DNA of 64,000 bases from Buchnera aphidicola str. G002 (Myzus persicae) (GCF_000521565.1 NZ_CP002701.1:558001-622000); one strand, 5' to 3'. Counted from the stretch's first letter, positions 23,894 to 33,667 are shown. The notes: generated by a model from the letters alone, not told the origin. A program made the numbers and translations.

Positions 23894-24907
23894 ATGAAAA
23901 AAAAATTTATATATATTGCATATACTGGTGGCACTATTGGTATGAAAAAATCTAAATATGGATATATTCCTGTTTCTGGATATCTTCAAAAAAAACTTAT
24001 GAAAATGCCTGAATTTCATAGTCCAGAAATGCCATATTTTACAATAGAAGAATATCGACCATTAATTGATTCTTCTAATATGACACCAACAGAATGGCAA
24101 GTGATTGCTGATGATATTGAAAAAAATTATTATAAATATGACGGGTTTGTTATTCTTCATGGAACAGATACAATGGCATATACAGCCTCGGCTTTATCAT
24201 TCATATTAGAAAATTTAGAAAAACCAGTGATTATAACAGGTTCACAAATACCTTTATCAGAAATTCGTTCTGATGGTCGTCAAAATCTATTACATTCTCT
24301 TTTAATGGCAGCAAATCATCCTATTAATGAAGTTACTTTGTTTTTTAATTATAAATTATATAGAGGAAATAGAACTACTAAATCACATGCTGATGGTTTT
24401 GATGCTTTTTCTTCTCCTAATTTAGATCCATTATTAGAAGTAGGGGTAAATATTCGTTATCTATATAAAGAAAAATTACATAATGATCATAAAAAGTTAA
24501 AAGTGTATCGAATAACACCTCAACCTATTAGTATAATTACTATTTATCCCGGAATTTCTACAAAAGTAATTCGAAATTTTTTATTATACCCAGTAAAAGC
24601 ATTGATCTTATGTACATATGGCATAGGAAATGCCCCTCAAAATAGAGATTTTTTAAAAGAATTATATTTAGCCTGTAAAAAAAACATCATTATTATTAAT
24701 TTAACACAATGTGCTTTCGGAAGAGTAAATATGAACGGATACGCAACAGGAAATTCGCTAATAAAATTAGGTGTTATTAGTGGTTATGATTTAACAATAG
24801 AAGCTGCTTTAACAAAGTTACATTTTTTATTAAGTCAAAATATTTCAAAAGAAAAAATTTGTTTTCAAATGCAAAATAATTTGCGTGGTGAACTTACACC
24901 CATTTAA
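23894..24907 (+). CDS. ansA: L-asparaginase I (cytoplasmic)
   Basis: Hydrolyses asparagine to aspartate and ammonia; 337 residues against 338 in E. coli. Catalytic segments AYTGGTIGM (about 10-18) and VILHGTDTMAYTASAL (about 85-100) are intact. Asparagine is abundant in phloem, so this may feed nitrogen to the symbiont. It is transcribed alone, convergent with nfuA, with only 15 bases between the stops. Confidence 0.95.
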   Translation: MKKKFIYIAYTGGTIGMKKSKYGYIPVSGYLQKKLMKMPEFHSPEMPYFTIEEYRPLIDSSNMTPTEWQVIADDIEKNYYKYDGFVILHGTDTMAYTASALSFILENLEKPVIITGSQIPLSEIRSDGRQNLLHSLLMAANHPINEVTLFFNYKLYRGNRTTKSHADGFDAFSSPNLDPLLEVGVNIRYLYKEKLHNDHKKLKVYRITPQPISIITIYPGISTKVIRNFLLYPVKALILCTYGIGNAPQNRDFLKELYLACKKNIIIINLTQCAFGRVNMNGYATGNSLIKLGVISGYDLTIEAALTKLHFLLSQNISKEKICFQMQNNLRGELTPI

Positions 24908-24922
24908 ATTTAATGTTTAAAT

Positions 24923-25513
24923 TTAATAAAATGAATGTTTTCCATGTAAATGATCTGTTTCATCGTATATTTTTTTTATTTCAGGGAAAGAAGCTAATAA
25001 TTTTGTTTCTACTGTCTCTTTTAAAGTTAAACCAATCATCGAACATCCATTACAACCACCACTAAATTGTATTGTAGCAACTCCTTTATCACTGATTCCA
25101 ATTAAATTAATTTTTCCTCCATGCATAGATAACTGAGGATTTATTTCTGTGTTTAAAAAATAATTTACTTTTTCTTCTAATGAGAATGACTTTTTAGAAA
25201 AATTATTTTTAGAAAAATTGTTTTTAGCATATGGTGCTTTTAAAGTGAGTTGGGAACCAAGATTATCAATTACAAGATCAATTTCTGAATTTTTCAAATA
25301 AGGAATAATATTTTTATTGACGTAAATAAAAAATTTATCATATTTTAATGCGATGTCTACTTCTTCTACTTCCTCTTCTGGACAATATGCTACTCCACAT
25401 TCTGCATCAACTGTTCCAGGATTAATAATAAATACACGAATTTGAGTACCGTTAGGTTCTTTTGATAAAAGTGATTGAAAATGTTTTTGTGCTTTTTTAG
25501 AAACAGTAATCAT
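24923..25513 (-). CDS. nfuA: Fe/S biogenesis protein NfuA
   Basis: Carrier delivering [4Fe-4S] clusters to target proteins. The N-terminal degenerate A-type domain (1-95) is joined to a C-terminal Nfu domain whose cluster-ligating CxxC is C154 and C157 in GGCNGCSM. The linker is longer than in E. coli (196 vs 191 residues) because a 15-base tandem duplication encodes NNFSK twice (25191-25220). Confidence 0.95.
   Translation of the reverse strand: MITVSKKAQKHFQSLLSKEPNGTQIRVFIINPGTVDAECGVAYCPEEEVEEVDIALKYDKFFIYVNKNIIPYLKNSEIDLVIDNLGSQLTLKAPYAKNNFSKNNFSKKSFSLEEKVNYFLNTEINPQLSMHGGKINLIGISDKGVATIQFSGGCNGCSMIGLTLKETVETKLLASFPEIKKIYDETDHLHGKHSFY
25191..25220. repeat. 15-bp tandem duplication inside nfuA linker
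   Basis: TTTTTAGAAAAATTA is followed directly by TTTTTAGAAAAATTG, encoding two copies of NNFSK on the minus strand. The two copies differ at one base, suggesting recent or constrained duplication. Confidence 0.8.
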
Positions 25514-25684
25514 AAAATTTTTTAAATAAATATTTAATTAATCATTAATTTTACTAATTTCTTAAAAAGAATACAAGAAGATTTCAAATAAAATATAAAA
25601 TTAATTTATCCCTCAAAATATATTATATATATTTGTATATAATGAAAAAAATTGAAATATTTACATAATAACATATATCATGCG

Positions 25685-25700
25685 GCCCCGAAAATGGGGC
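25685..25700 (+). terminator. G/C-rich hairpin with plus-strand U-tract
   Basis: GCCCC (25685-25689) and GGGGC (25696-25700) pair around GAAAAT and are followed on the plus strand by TTTTC. It lies between ssb and nfuA, both on the minus strand, so the U-tract faces the wrong way for either. It may still act in the ssb 3' end, or end a small plus-strand transcript. Confidence 0.45.
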
Positions 25701-25736
25701 TTTTCAATTAATGAAATTTTTTTAAAATATTATATA

Positions 25737-26270
25737 TTAAAAAGGAATATCATCATCAAAATCTAATTCTGAAATAGAATCAACCGATTCTTTGTTTGAT
25801 GTATATGGTTCTGTGTTTTTAGTAAAATCTGATTTATCTGTTTTTTTGATTTTTACTGAATGTATATTATTGTCATGTGTTAATGTTTTATTAGTATTAG
25901 TATTAGTATTAGTATTAGAGTTCCGACTACCTAGCATTTGCATTGTACCTCCAATATTTACAACAATTTCTGTAGTGTAGCGTTCTAAACCATTTTGATC
26001 CTGCCATTTTCTAGTTTGCAATGATCCTTCAATATATACTTGAGAACCTTTTCGAAGATATTCGCCTGCAATTTCAGCTAATTTACCAAATAAAACTATT
26101 CTATGCCATTCAGTTTTTTCTTTATTTTCTCCAGTATTTTTATCTTTCCAATTTTCTGAAGTTGCTAATGTCATATTCACTACCGCATTACCATTAGGCA
26201 TATAACGAACTTCAGGATCTTGACCTAAATGCCCAATCAGAATAACTTTATTTACACCTCTACTAGCCAT
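25737..26270 (-). CDS. ssb: Single-stranded DNA-binding protein
   Basis: Tetrameric ssDNA-binding protein for replication and repair. The OB fold spans about residues 1-112 starting [20 protein letters not shown], with [13 protein letters not shown], a low-complexity linker, and the acidic tail ending DFDDDIPF that docks partner proteins. At 177 residues it equals E. coli (178). The linker contains an Asn-Thr repeat made by a hexanucleotide microsatellite. Divergent from dnaB. Confidence 0.97.
   Translation of the reverse strand: MASRGVNKVILIGHLGQDPEVRYMPNGNAVVNMTLATSENWKDKNTGENKEKTEWHRIVLFGKLAEIAGEYLRKGSQVYIEGSLQTRKWQDQNGLERYTTEIVVNIGGTMQMLGSRNSNTNTNTNTNKTLTHDNNIHSVKIKKTDKSDFTKNTEPYTSNKESVDSISELDFDDDIPF
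25891..25918. repeat. Hexanucleotide microsatellite (TTAGTA)4 in ssb
   Basis: Four perfect copies of TTAGTA plus a partial fifth, reading AATACT on the coding strand and encoding alternating Asn and Thr in the SSB linker. The unit is a multiple of three, so copy changes would not break the frame. Confidence 0.9.
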
Positions 26271-26795
26271 AATAAAACTCCATTTTTTTATTTAATAAAA
26301 AGATAATACATTTTATAGATTTTAATTATACATGGTAAAAATTTTATTTAGTATGATTCCCAGGATAAAAAATGGTATATTATTTTTTAATTCTTTTGAA
26401 TTCTAATTTAAAATTTATACATATCATAAAAATTTAGAAAATTTAATAGTTTTAAATTTAAAATATCATGATGAACATTAATTTTATTTAATTTAAAAAA
26501 AATAATCGTAATCCAATCAAGAAATAAATTTATGAAAAAAAAATTATATAATAATGACTTTTTAAAATAATTATTTCTTATTAAATATATGTATGAAAAT
26601 AAAAAATTTTTTTATACATATATAATATATTAATTAAAAAAACTTTGATAATTTTTTAACTTTATTTTCTAGATAGAAAAAACAAAAAAAACATTAAAAT
26701 AGGACTTAAATAGATTAGTCCGGAGATAGTGTATTATTGCAATATTACGATATAATTTCATAGAGATTAACTAAATAATGGTATATGCAATAAAT
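26271..26795. other. Divergent intergenic region ssb / dnaB
   Basis: About 500 A/T-rich bases without a credible reading frame. Possible -10 boxes are TATAAT on the minus strand at 26330-26325 (for ssb) and TATAAT on the plus strand at 26751-26756 (for dnaB); neither has a good -35. A less A/T-rich island precedes the dnaB -10. No LexA-like box was recognised. Confidence 0.5.
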
Positions 26796-28175
26796 ATGGC
26801 TAAAAATAAATTATATTTACATCAAATTAATAGATTAAAGATTCCACCACATTCTCTAGAAGCAGAACAATCTGTATTAGGCGGTTTGATGTTAGATAAT
26901 GAACAATGGGATACAGTTTCAGAACATGTTGTTGCCGATGATTTTTTTAGTAAGCCTCATCGTTTAATATTTCAAGAAATGCAAAAACTTCTTGATTTAG
27001 GATATCCTATTGATTTAATAACCCTATCTGAATCTTTAGAACAAAAAGGTAAGTTAGAAAGCGTAGGTAGATTTTCTTATTTAGCTGAACTGTCAAAAAA
27101 CACTCCTAGCACAGCAAATATTACTGCATATGCAGACATAGTAAGAGAACGTGCAATAGTCAGAGAAATGATATTAGTAGCAAATAAAATAGCTAATGCT
27201 GGATATGACACGCAAGGACGAAAAAGTGAAGAACTACTAGATTATGCAGAATCTAGTGTATTCAAAATTGCAGAAAAACGTTTTAAAAAAGACTCAGGTC
27301 CTAAAAACGTAGAACAAATACTTGATGAAACTGTGGCTAGTATAGAAAAATTATTTCTATCACCACATGATGGAGTAACTGGAATTAATACAGGATACCA
27401 AGATTTAAATAAAAAAACGTCAGGTTTACAACGTTCTGAACTAATTATTATTGCCGCAAGACCATCTATGGGAAAAACAACATTTGCAATGAATTTATGT
27501 GAAAATGCTGCAATGCTTTATGATAAACCAGTATTAATTTTTAGTTTAGAAATGCCAGGAGAACAAATTATGATGCGGATGTTAGCATCATTATCTAGAG
27601 TTAATCAAGCACGAATTCGTACTGGACAACTAAACGATGAAGATTGGTCACGCATGTCTGGTACTATTAACGTACTACTTAAAAAAAAGAATATATATAT
27701 TGATGACTCTTCAGCATTAACTCCTAATGAAGTTCGTTCAAGAGCTCGTCGTATTTACCGTGAAAATAACGGGCTAACTTTAATAATGGTAGATTATTTA
27801 CAACTAATGAGAGTACCATCTCTATCTGAAAATCGTACACTAGAAATTGCAGAAATATCTAGGACTCTAAAAGCACTTGCAAAAGAATTGCAAGTACCAG
27901 TTATTGCACTCTCACAACTGAACCGTTCTTTAGAACAAAGATCTGATAAAAGACCTGTCAATTCAGATTTACGTGAATCAGGTTCTTTGGAACAAGATGC
28001 TGACTTAATAATGTTCATATATCGCGATGAAATTTATCATGAAAATAGTGATTTCAAAGGAATAGCAGAAATTATAATAGGAAAACAAAGAAATGGTCCT
28101 ATTGGCACAGTTTGTTTGACTTTCAATGGACACTGGTCTAGATTTGATAATTATTCAGGACCTAAATATGATTAA
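26796..28175 (+). CDS. dnaB: Replicative DNA helicase DnaB
   Basis: Hexameric 5'-3' helicase of the replication fork. I start at MAKNKLYLHQ by alignment with E. coli; an ATG six codons upstream (26778) is possible and gives 465 residues. The N-terminal DnaG-interacting domain with SLEAEQSVLGGLMLDNEQWD is followed by the RecA-like ATPase with Walker A ARPSMGKTT, the motif SLEMPGEQIMMRML and a C-terminal GKQRNGPIGTV. Confidence 0.96.
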   Translation: MAKNKLYLHQINRLKIPPHSLEAEQSVLGGLMLDNEQWDTVSEHVVADDFFSKPHRLIFQEMQKLLDLGYPIDLITLSESLEQKGKLESVGRFSYLAELSKNTPSTANITAYADIVRERAIVREMILVANKIANAGYDTQGRKSEELLDYAESSVFKIAEKRFKKDSGPKNVEQILDETVASIEKLFLSPHDGVTGINTGYQDLNKKTSGLQRSELIIIAARPSMGKTTFAMNLCENAAMLYDKPVLIFSLEMPGEQIMMRMLASLSRVNQARIRTGQLNDEDWSRMSGTINVLLKKKNIYIDDSSALTPNEVRSRARRIYRENNGLTLIMVDYLQLMRVPSLSENRTLEIAEISRTLKALAKELQVPVIALSQLNRSLEQRSDKRPVNSDLRESGSLEQDADLIMFIYRDEIYHENSDFKGIAEIIIGKQRNGPIGTVCLTFNGHWSRFDNYSGPKYD

Positions 28176-28515
28176 ATATAACATAATTTATAAAATTTTT
28201 AATAAACCATTTTATTGTTCAATTATTTGTAAAACGACGAGATAAATTATAATAATCAAAAAATATTTTTTTAATTATTTAATAATAAAAAAATTGATTC
28301 TTTTTTAAATAAATTATTTAAATATTCAAAAAATATTAAATTTTATCAAATTACAATTTATAAAAATAAGTTTATCAATATATTTTAAAAAATAATAAAA
28401 TAATTAAAATAATATTATTTTAGCTTTGAATATATAACTATATTAAGAAATTTAATGAATTTAAAAAAATTTTTTATTTATAATAAACAATTATTCAATT
28501 AATAAGGATAAATAT
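28176..28515 (+). other. Intergenic region dnaB / gshB
   Basis: About 340 bases made almost entirely of A and T. I see no gene fragment, tRNA or clear terminator for dnaB. The gshB ribosome-binding site AAGGA lies at its end, a few bases before the ATG. Confidence 0.5.
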
Positions 28516-29475
28516 ATGCATAAAAAAATAAATTTAAAAATAGGAATAGTTATGGATTCGCTTAAATTTATCAATATAAATAAAGATTCAAGTTTTGCAA
28601 TTTTACTAGAAGCACAAAAAAGAGAGCATATAATTTTTTACATAGAAATGAACGATCTGTATTTAAGAAAAGGACATGCATATGCAAGAACTCGTTTAAT
28701 TAAATTAAAAAAAAATATAACAGAATGGTATAAAGTAATTGAAGAAAAAAATATTCTTTTGAGTACTTTGGATGTTATTTTAATGCGAAAAGATCCTCCA
28801 TTTAATGCTGAATTTGTTTATTCAACATATATTTTAGAACGTGCAGAAGAAACAGGAGTATTAGTGATTAACAAGCCCCAAAGCTTACGAGATTGTAATG
28901 AAAAAATGTATATATCATGTTTTCCTGAACTAATTGCTGACACTCTAGTCACAAGAAGTTATTTTAAAATACGTGAATTTTGGCAAAAAAATCAAGATAT
29001 TATCATAAAACCATTAGATGGAATGGGAGGAACCAGTGTTTTTCATATTAAAAAAAATGATCCTAATTTTTCAGTAATTATTGAAACGATAACAAATTAT
29101 GAAACAAAATATTGTATGGTTCAAACTTATTTACCTGAAATAAAATTAGGTGATAAAAGAATTTTACTTGTAAATGGAAAACCTATCCCTTGGTGTTTAG
29201 CTAGAATTCCATCACCAGGAGAAACAAGAGCAAATTTAGCTGCAGGAGGAAAAGGAAAAGTACAAGAACTTAGTAAAACAGACTGGAAAATAGCAAATCA
29301 TTTATCACCTATTTTAAGAAAAAAAGGTTTAATTTTTGTAGGATTAGATATAATTGGAGATAAATTAACAGAAATAAATGTGACAAGTCCAACATGTATT
29401 TGTGAAATTGAATCAGAAAAAAATATTTCTATTACTGGTATGTTATTAGATTATATTGAAAAAACTATACGATAG
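28516..29475 (+). CDS. gshB: Glutathione synthetase
   Basis: ATP-grasp ligase adding glycine to gamma-glutamylcysteine. The 319 residues (E. coli 316) include GIVMDSLKFININKDSSFA, IIKPLDGMGGTSVF, the substrate/ATP segment DKRILLVNGKP and the C-terminal NVTSPTCICEIE. gshA is not in this window. It is followed after 10 bases by ruvX, the E. coli order gshB-yqgE-yqgF with yqgE missing. Confidence 0.96.
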   Translation: MHKKINLKIGIVMDSLKFININKDSSFAILLEAQKREHIIFYIEMNDLYLRKGHAYARTRLIKLKKNITEWYKVIEEKNILLSTLDVILMRKDPPFNAEFVYSTYILERAEETGVLVINKPQSLRDCNEKMYISCFPELIADTLVTRSYFKIREFWQKNQDIIIKPLDGMGGTSVFHIKKNDPNFSVIIETITNYETKYCMVQTYLPEIKLGDKRILLVNGKPIPWCLARIPSPGETRANLAAGGKGKVQELSKTDWKIANHLSPILRKKGLIFVGLDIIGDKLTEINVTSPTCICEIESEKNISITGMLLDYIEKTIR

Positions 29476-29485
29476 AGAGAATAAA

Positions 29486-29905
29486 ATGATAGTAATTGGT
29501 TTCGATTATGGTTTAAAAAAAATTGGAGTAGCAGTTGGAGAAAATATTACTAAAAAAGCTAGACCTATAAGTGTCTTAAACGCAAAAAATGGATATCCAA
29601 ATTGGAATATTATTAAAAATCTTTTTGAATATTGGGAACCTAAATTTATAATTGTCGGACTACCATTAAATATAGATGGAACAAAACAAAACATAACAAA
29701 TCAATCAGAAAAATTTGCTTATTTATTAAAATGTAAATTCAATATTTTAACAAAAATGCATGATGAACGCTTAACTACTGTAGAAGCTAAATCAATTATT
29801 TTTAAAAAAAGAGGTTTTAAAGCATTACAAAAAAAAGAAACTCATTCTTTATCTGCAGCAATTATATTAGAAAGTTGGTTAGATCAAAATCTATCTAAAA
29901 TATAA
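29486..29905 (+). CDS. ruvX: Holliday-junction resolvase-like RuvX (YqgF)
   Basis: YqgF-family RNase H-fold protein, implicated in pre-16S rRNA 5'-end processing and suggested as a junction resolvase. Start at 29486 gives MIVIGFDYGLKKIGVAVGEN and 139 residues, like E. coli (138); a longer frame overlaps gshB. Metal-binding acidic residues are in FDYGLKKIG, ERLTT and the C-terminal SLSAAIILESWL. Confidence 0.94.
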   Translation: MIVIGFDYGLKKIGVAVGENITKKARPISVLNAKNGYPNWNIIKNLFEYWEPKFIIVGLPLNIDGTKQNITNQSEKFAYLLKCKFNILTKMHDERLTTVEAKSIIFKKRGFKALQKKETHSLSAAIILESWLDQNLSKI

Positions 29906-29927
29906 TTATATTACAAAAAGAGAAAAT

Positions 29928-30607
29928 ATGAAAAATATTCATCTAAATTTTAATAACGTAAAAAAAAAATAGAAAAAATTATTAAAGAAAATAATCTTTC
30001 TTCAAAAAAAATAACTATTATAGCAGCAACTAAAAACCAGAATATCAACATAATTAAAAAAGCAATATCGATTGGAATTAAAGAATTTGGAGAAAATTAT
30101 ATACAAGAAAGTATTGTAAAAATACAAGAATTAAAAAATTACAAAAATATTGTTTGGCATTTTATTGGTAAAATACAATCTAAAAAAACTAAAATCATTG
30201 CTAAAAATTTTGATTGGTGTCAAACTATTGATCGAAATAAAATTGCTATTTTATTAAACCAATATAGACCAAAAAATTTACTTCCAATAAACGTATTAAT
30301 ACAAATTAATATTTCTCAAGAAGAAAATAAAAATGGTATTAGTATTCAAGATTATCAAAAATTAGCTGAATTAATTAATGTATTGCCTAATCTTAATTTA
30401 AGAGGAATTATGGCTATGCCTGAAATAAAAAAAAATGTAATAGATAATCAAATTCAATATAAAAAAATCAAAATTATATTTGAAAAATTAAAAAAACAAT
30501 ATGCTTCAATAGATACTTTGTCATTAGGAACTAGCTTAGATATTAAAGAATCTTTACTAGCTCATAGTAATATGATAAGAATTGGACAGTCTCTTTTTAA
30601 TAGATAA
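29928..30607 (+). pseudogene. yggS: PLP-homeostasis protein YggS, interrupted by frameshift at A10 tract
   Basis: PLP-binding (ALR_N fold) protein YggS/PLPBP. The ATG at 29928 reads 14 codons, then a run of 10 A (29960-29969) leads into TAG at 29970-29972. One extra A restores a frame that is open to the stop at 30605-30607 and matches E. coli YggS throughout: the PLP lysine in AATK, EFGENYIQE, WHFIGKIQSKK, NFDWCQTIDR, NVLIQINIS, LRGIMAMPE and LSLGTS. The only lesion is the A tract, so function may be rescued by transcriptional slippage. Between ruvX and hemW as in E. coli. Confidence 0.9.
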
Positions 30608-30624
30608 AAAATAAAAATATTATT

Positions 30625-31755
30625 ATGTTTAAATTATCACCCATTAGTATCTATATCCATATTCCTTGGTGCTTAAAAAAATGTGGATACTGCGATTTTT
30701 ATTCGTATGTAAGTAAAGAAATTATTCCTGAAAAAAAATATATTGACAATTTGTTAAAAGATTTAGAAAAAGACTTATTACTGATTGAAAAAAGAAAAAT
30801 TAATACTATTTTTATAGGTGGTGGTACACCTAGTTTGTTAAATAAAGAATCCATTAAAAAATTAATTTACGGTATTAAAGAAAGAGCATTTGTTTCTCAT
30901 AAAGCTGAAATTAGTATAGAAGCTAATCCTAAAACATTAGAGTTTCAACGGTTTGTAGATTATAAAAATGCTGGTATTAATCGTTTTTCTTTGGGTATTC
31001 AAACTTTTCATACACATTTATTAAAAAAAATAGAACGAACATATGATTCTCAAGAAGCAATAAATATCATTAAAGAAACAAAAAAAATTATTCATAATCT
31101 TAATTTAGATTTAATGTATGGTTTACCTAATCAACGTTTAGAAGATGCTTTATTAGATTTACAATATGCTATTAGATATAATCCATCCCATATATCATGG
31201 TATCAATTTACTATAGAACCGAATACATCTTTTTATGCTCAGAAACCAAAACTTCCTAATGATGATATGATTTTTAAAATACTCATACAAGGAGAAAAAT
31301 TATTAAAAAAATCAGGATATAAAAAATATGAAATATCTTCATATTCAAAAAAAAACTATGAATGTCAACACAATCTGAATTATTGGAATTTTGGAGATTA
31401 TATAGGAATAGGTTGTGGTGCACATGGTAAAATTACTCAAAAAAATGGGAAAATGATTAGAACTATTAAAAACAAAAACATAAATGACTTTTTAAATGGA
31501 AACTATCTTAGTTCTAGAAATGTTATTTCTCAAAAAGATAAAATTTTTGAATATTTTATGAATGTTTTTAGATTATATAAGCCTGTTTTTAAAAAACACT
31601 TTAGAGAAAAAACAAATCTAAATGAGATTGTTATTGAAAAAAGTATTCAAAAAGCAATACAAAGTGGTTTTTTAATAAATAAAATCAATTATTGGAACAC
31701 GACCAAAAAAGGAAAAAATTTTTTAAACTTATTATTAGAAATTTTTCTAAAATAA
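30625..31755 (+). CDS. hemW: Heme chaperone HemW (radical SAM, HemN-like)
   Basis: Radical-SAM protein of the HemN-like HemW group, described as a heme chaperone rather than a coproporphyrinogen oxidase. The 376 residues (E. coli 378) carry the CxxxCxxC cluster motif in WCLKKCGYCDF, followed by IGGGTPSLL, IEANPKTLE, NFGDYIGIGCGAHGK. It stops 10 bases before the convergent trmB. Confidence 0.94.
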   Translation: MFKLSPISIYIHIPWCLKKCGYCDFYSYVSKEIIPEKKYIDNLLKDLEKDLLLIEKRKINTIFIGGGTPSLLNKESIKKLIYGIKERAFVSHKAEISIEANPKTLEFQRFVDYKNAGINRFSLGIQTFHTHLLKKIERTYDSQEAINIIKETKKIIHNLNLDLMYGLPNQRLEDALLDLQYAIRYNPSHISWYQFTIEPNTSFYAQKPKLPNDDMIFKILIQGEKLLKKSGYKKYEISSYSKKNYECQHNLNYWNFGDYIGIGCGAHGKITQKNGKMIRTIKNKNINDFLNGNYLSSRNVISQKDKIFEYFMNVFRLYKPVFKKHFREKTNLNEIVIEKSIQKAIQSGFLINKINYWNTTKKGKNFLNLLLEIFLK

Positions 31756-31765
31756 ATTTATTTTA

Positions 31766-32491
31766 TTATTCTTTCAGTTGAAATACTAAATCAAAAATTT
31801 TTTTACCTTGGACAAGTGCTTTTTGTTCAAATTTTGTCATAATACGAGAAATAGGTTGTTTAATATAATTATTATTTTTTGATAAATTAATATAATTTTT
31901 AATATTTTTTATTTCTTGTAATATATAAAAAGCATATTCTTTTGAATCAGTAACTATATGTAGTATTCCATTCATCATTATTTTCGTAGAAATAATTTTT
32001 AAAAAATTACTTTGTAAAAGTCTTCTTTTATGATGGCGTTTTTTTTCCCAAGGATCCGGGAAAAAAATCTGTACTTTTAACAAAGTCTTATTCATAATCA
32101 TATGATGAAAAACTTCAGTTGCATCATGATAAATAATTCTTAAATTTTGAATTTTAGAAATGTAAGAAAAATGTAAACAAGATCCTATTCCTGATTTATA
32201 TACTTCTATTCCGAGAAAATTTTTATCAGGATAATTAATTGCATTTTTAACTAAAGATTCTCCTGAACCAAAACCAATTTCCAATACTACTGGAGAATTA
32301 GAATTAAACGTAGATAAAAAATCTAATTCTTTTAGTTGAAAATCAATTCCCATTAAAGACCAATATTTTTGAATTGAATTTAATTGAGATTGTGTAACAC
32401 GACTTGTTCGGCATACAAAACTACGAATTTGGCGTAAAATAGTACCATTTTGATCATACTGATGTATTAGAATGTTATTTTTCATATTCAC
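31766..32491 (-). CDS. trmB: tRNA (guanine-N7-)-methyltransferase
   Basis: SAM-dependent enzyme forming m7G46 in tRNA. The 241 residues (E. coli 239) contain the SAM-binding motif VLEIGFGSGESL, FLGIEVYKSG, and the catalytic segment IFFPDPWEKKRHHKRRLLQ. It is divergent from mutY, as in E. coli where trmB adjoins mutY. Confidence 0.95.
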   Translation of the reverse strand: MNMKNNILIHQYDQNGTILRQIRSFVCRTSRVTQSQLNSIQKYWSLMGIDFQLKELDFLSTFNSNSPVVLEIGFGSGESLVKNAINYPDKNFLGIEVYKSGIGSCLHFSYISKIQNLRIIYHDATEVFHHMIMNKTLLKVQIFFPDPWEKKRHHKRRLLQSNFLKIISTKIMMNGILHIVTDSKEYAFYILQEIKNIKNYINLSKNNNYIKQPISRIMTKFEQKALVQGKKIFDLVFQLKE

Positions 32492-32596
32492 TTAAATTTT
32501 TATTTGTACTGAATAAATTTAGATTTAATTTTAATTTAAAATATTAATATTTTTTAATACACATCTATCATTTTTTAAAAAATGGTTTTTATTATT

Positions 32597-33649
32597 ATGA
32601 CAATATATCTTTTTTCACAATTAGTTCTAAATTGGTACCACAAAAATGGTAGAAAAAATTTACCGTGGCAAAAAAATAAAACATTATACACTGTTTGGAT
32701 ATCTGAGATAATGTTACAACAAACTACAGTTAAATCTGTTATTCCATATTTTGAAAAATTTATATCAACTTTTCCTAGCATAAAATCTATATATCATAAT
32801 AAATTAGATAAAATATTATATTTATGGAGTGGTCTTGGATATTATAATAGAGCTAGAAATATTTATAAATCAGCTCAAATAATTAATATACAATATCAAG
32901 GAATCTTTCCTAATAATTTTTTAGATGTAATTAAATTACCAGGAATAGGAAGATCTACAGCAGGTGCTATTTTATCTTTATCCTTAAATTTTTTTTATCC
33001 TATTTTAGATGGTAATGTAAAAAGAATTTTAATTCGATATTATGGAATTAAAGGAGCCTTAAGAGATAAAAAAATAGAAAAACAATTATGGTATATGAGT
33101 GAACTAATCACACCGATACATAATACTGGAAAATTTAACCAAGCAATAATGGATATAGGGTCGTTAATTTGCACTTCCGTACAACCTAAATGTAATATTT
33201 GTCCATTACATAAAAGATGTATTGCAAAAATAGAACAAAAATGGGAAAATTATCCTTTAAAAAACATAAAAAAAATACGTCCTAAAAAAAAATATTGGTT
33301 TGTTTTAATAAAATTAAATAATACTTTTTGGATGGAAAAAAATACAAAAAAAGAAATTTGGAAAAATTTATTTTGTTTTCCAAATTTTGATACTGAAGAA
33401 ATGGCTTTAAATTGGCTCAAAGAAAAAAATATTTACAAGAATGAATATAAAAAAATAATACCATTTATTCACTATTTTAGTCATTTTATTTTAGACATTA
33501 ATCCAATTTTAATTCAATTATCTTCTCATTTAGAACTTTATGAAAAAAAAAACATAGGTCTGTGGTATAATTTAAAAAAACCACAACATATAGGATTACC
33601 AAAACCTGTACAAAAGATACTTGAAAAATTTAAAAAAGATATTTTTTAA
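32597..33649 (+). CDS. mutY: Adenine DNA glycosylase MutY
   Basis: Removes A mispaired with 8-oxoG. Starting at 32597 aligns exactly with the E. coli N-terminus through KNGRKNLPWQ; an in-frame ATG five codons upstream exists. The helix-hairpin-helix LPGIGRSTAGAI and catalytic Asp in PILDGNVKRI are present, as is the full C-x6-C-x2-C-x5-C iron-sulfur ligand set in CTSVQPKCNICPLHKRC. The C-terminal 8-oxoG recognition domain is present but divergent. 350 residues, as E. coli. Confidence 0.95.
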   Translation: MTIYLFSQLVLNWYHKNGRKNLPWQKNKTLYTVWISEIMLQQTTVKSVIPYFEKFISTFPSIKSIYHNKLDKILYLWSGLGYYNRARNIYKSAQIINIQYQGIFPNNFLDVIKLPGIGRSTAGAILSLSLNFFYPILDGNVKRILIRYYGIKGALRDKKIEKQLWYMSELITPIHNTGKFNQAIMDIGSLICTSVQPKCNICPLHKRCIAKIEQKWENYPLKNIKKIRPKKKYWFVLIKLNNTFWMEKNTKKEIWKNLFCFPNFDTEEMALNWLKEKNIYKNEYKKIIPFIHYFSHFILDINPILIQLSSHLELYEKKNIGLWYNLKKPQHIGLPKPVQKILEKFKKDIF

Positions 33650-33667
33650 AAGGGAGTATTAAAAAAA

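Noticed and set aside
25891..25918. Possible CRISPR-like or regulatory direct repeats
   Set aside because: Units are 6 bases without spacers and lie in the ssb coding frame; a microsatellite explains them.
25792..25980. 62-residue antisense ORF containing an LVLVLVLVL repeat opposite ssb
   Set aside because: It is the complement of the hexanucleotide repeat in ssb, not a membrane peptide gene.
30383..30607. Separate 74-residue gene upstream of hemW
   Set aside because: It is the C-terminal part of the frameshifted yggS, starting at an internal Met.
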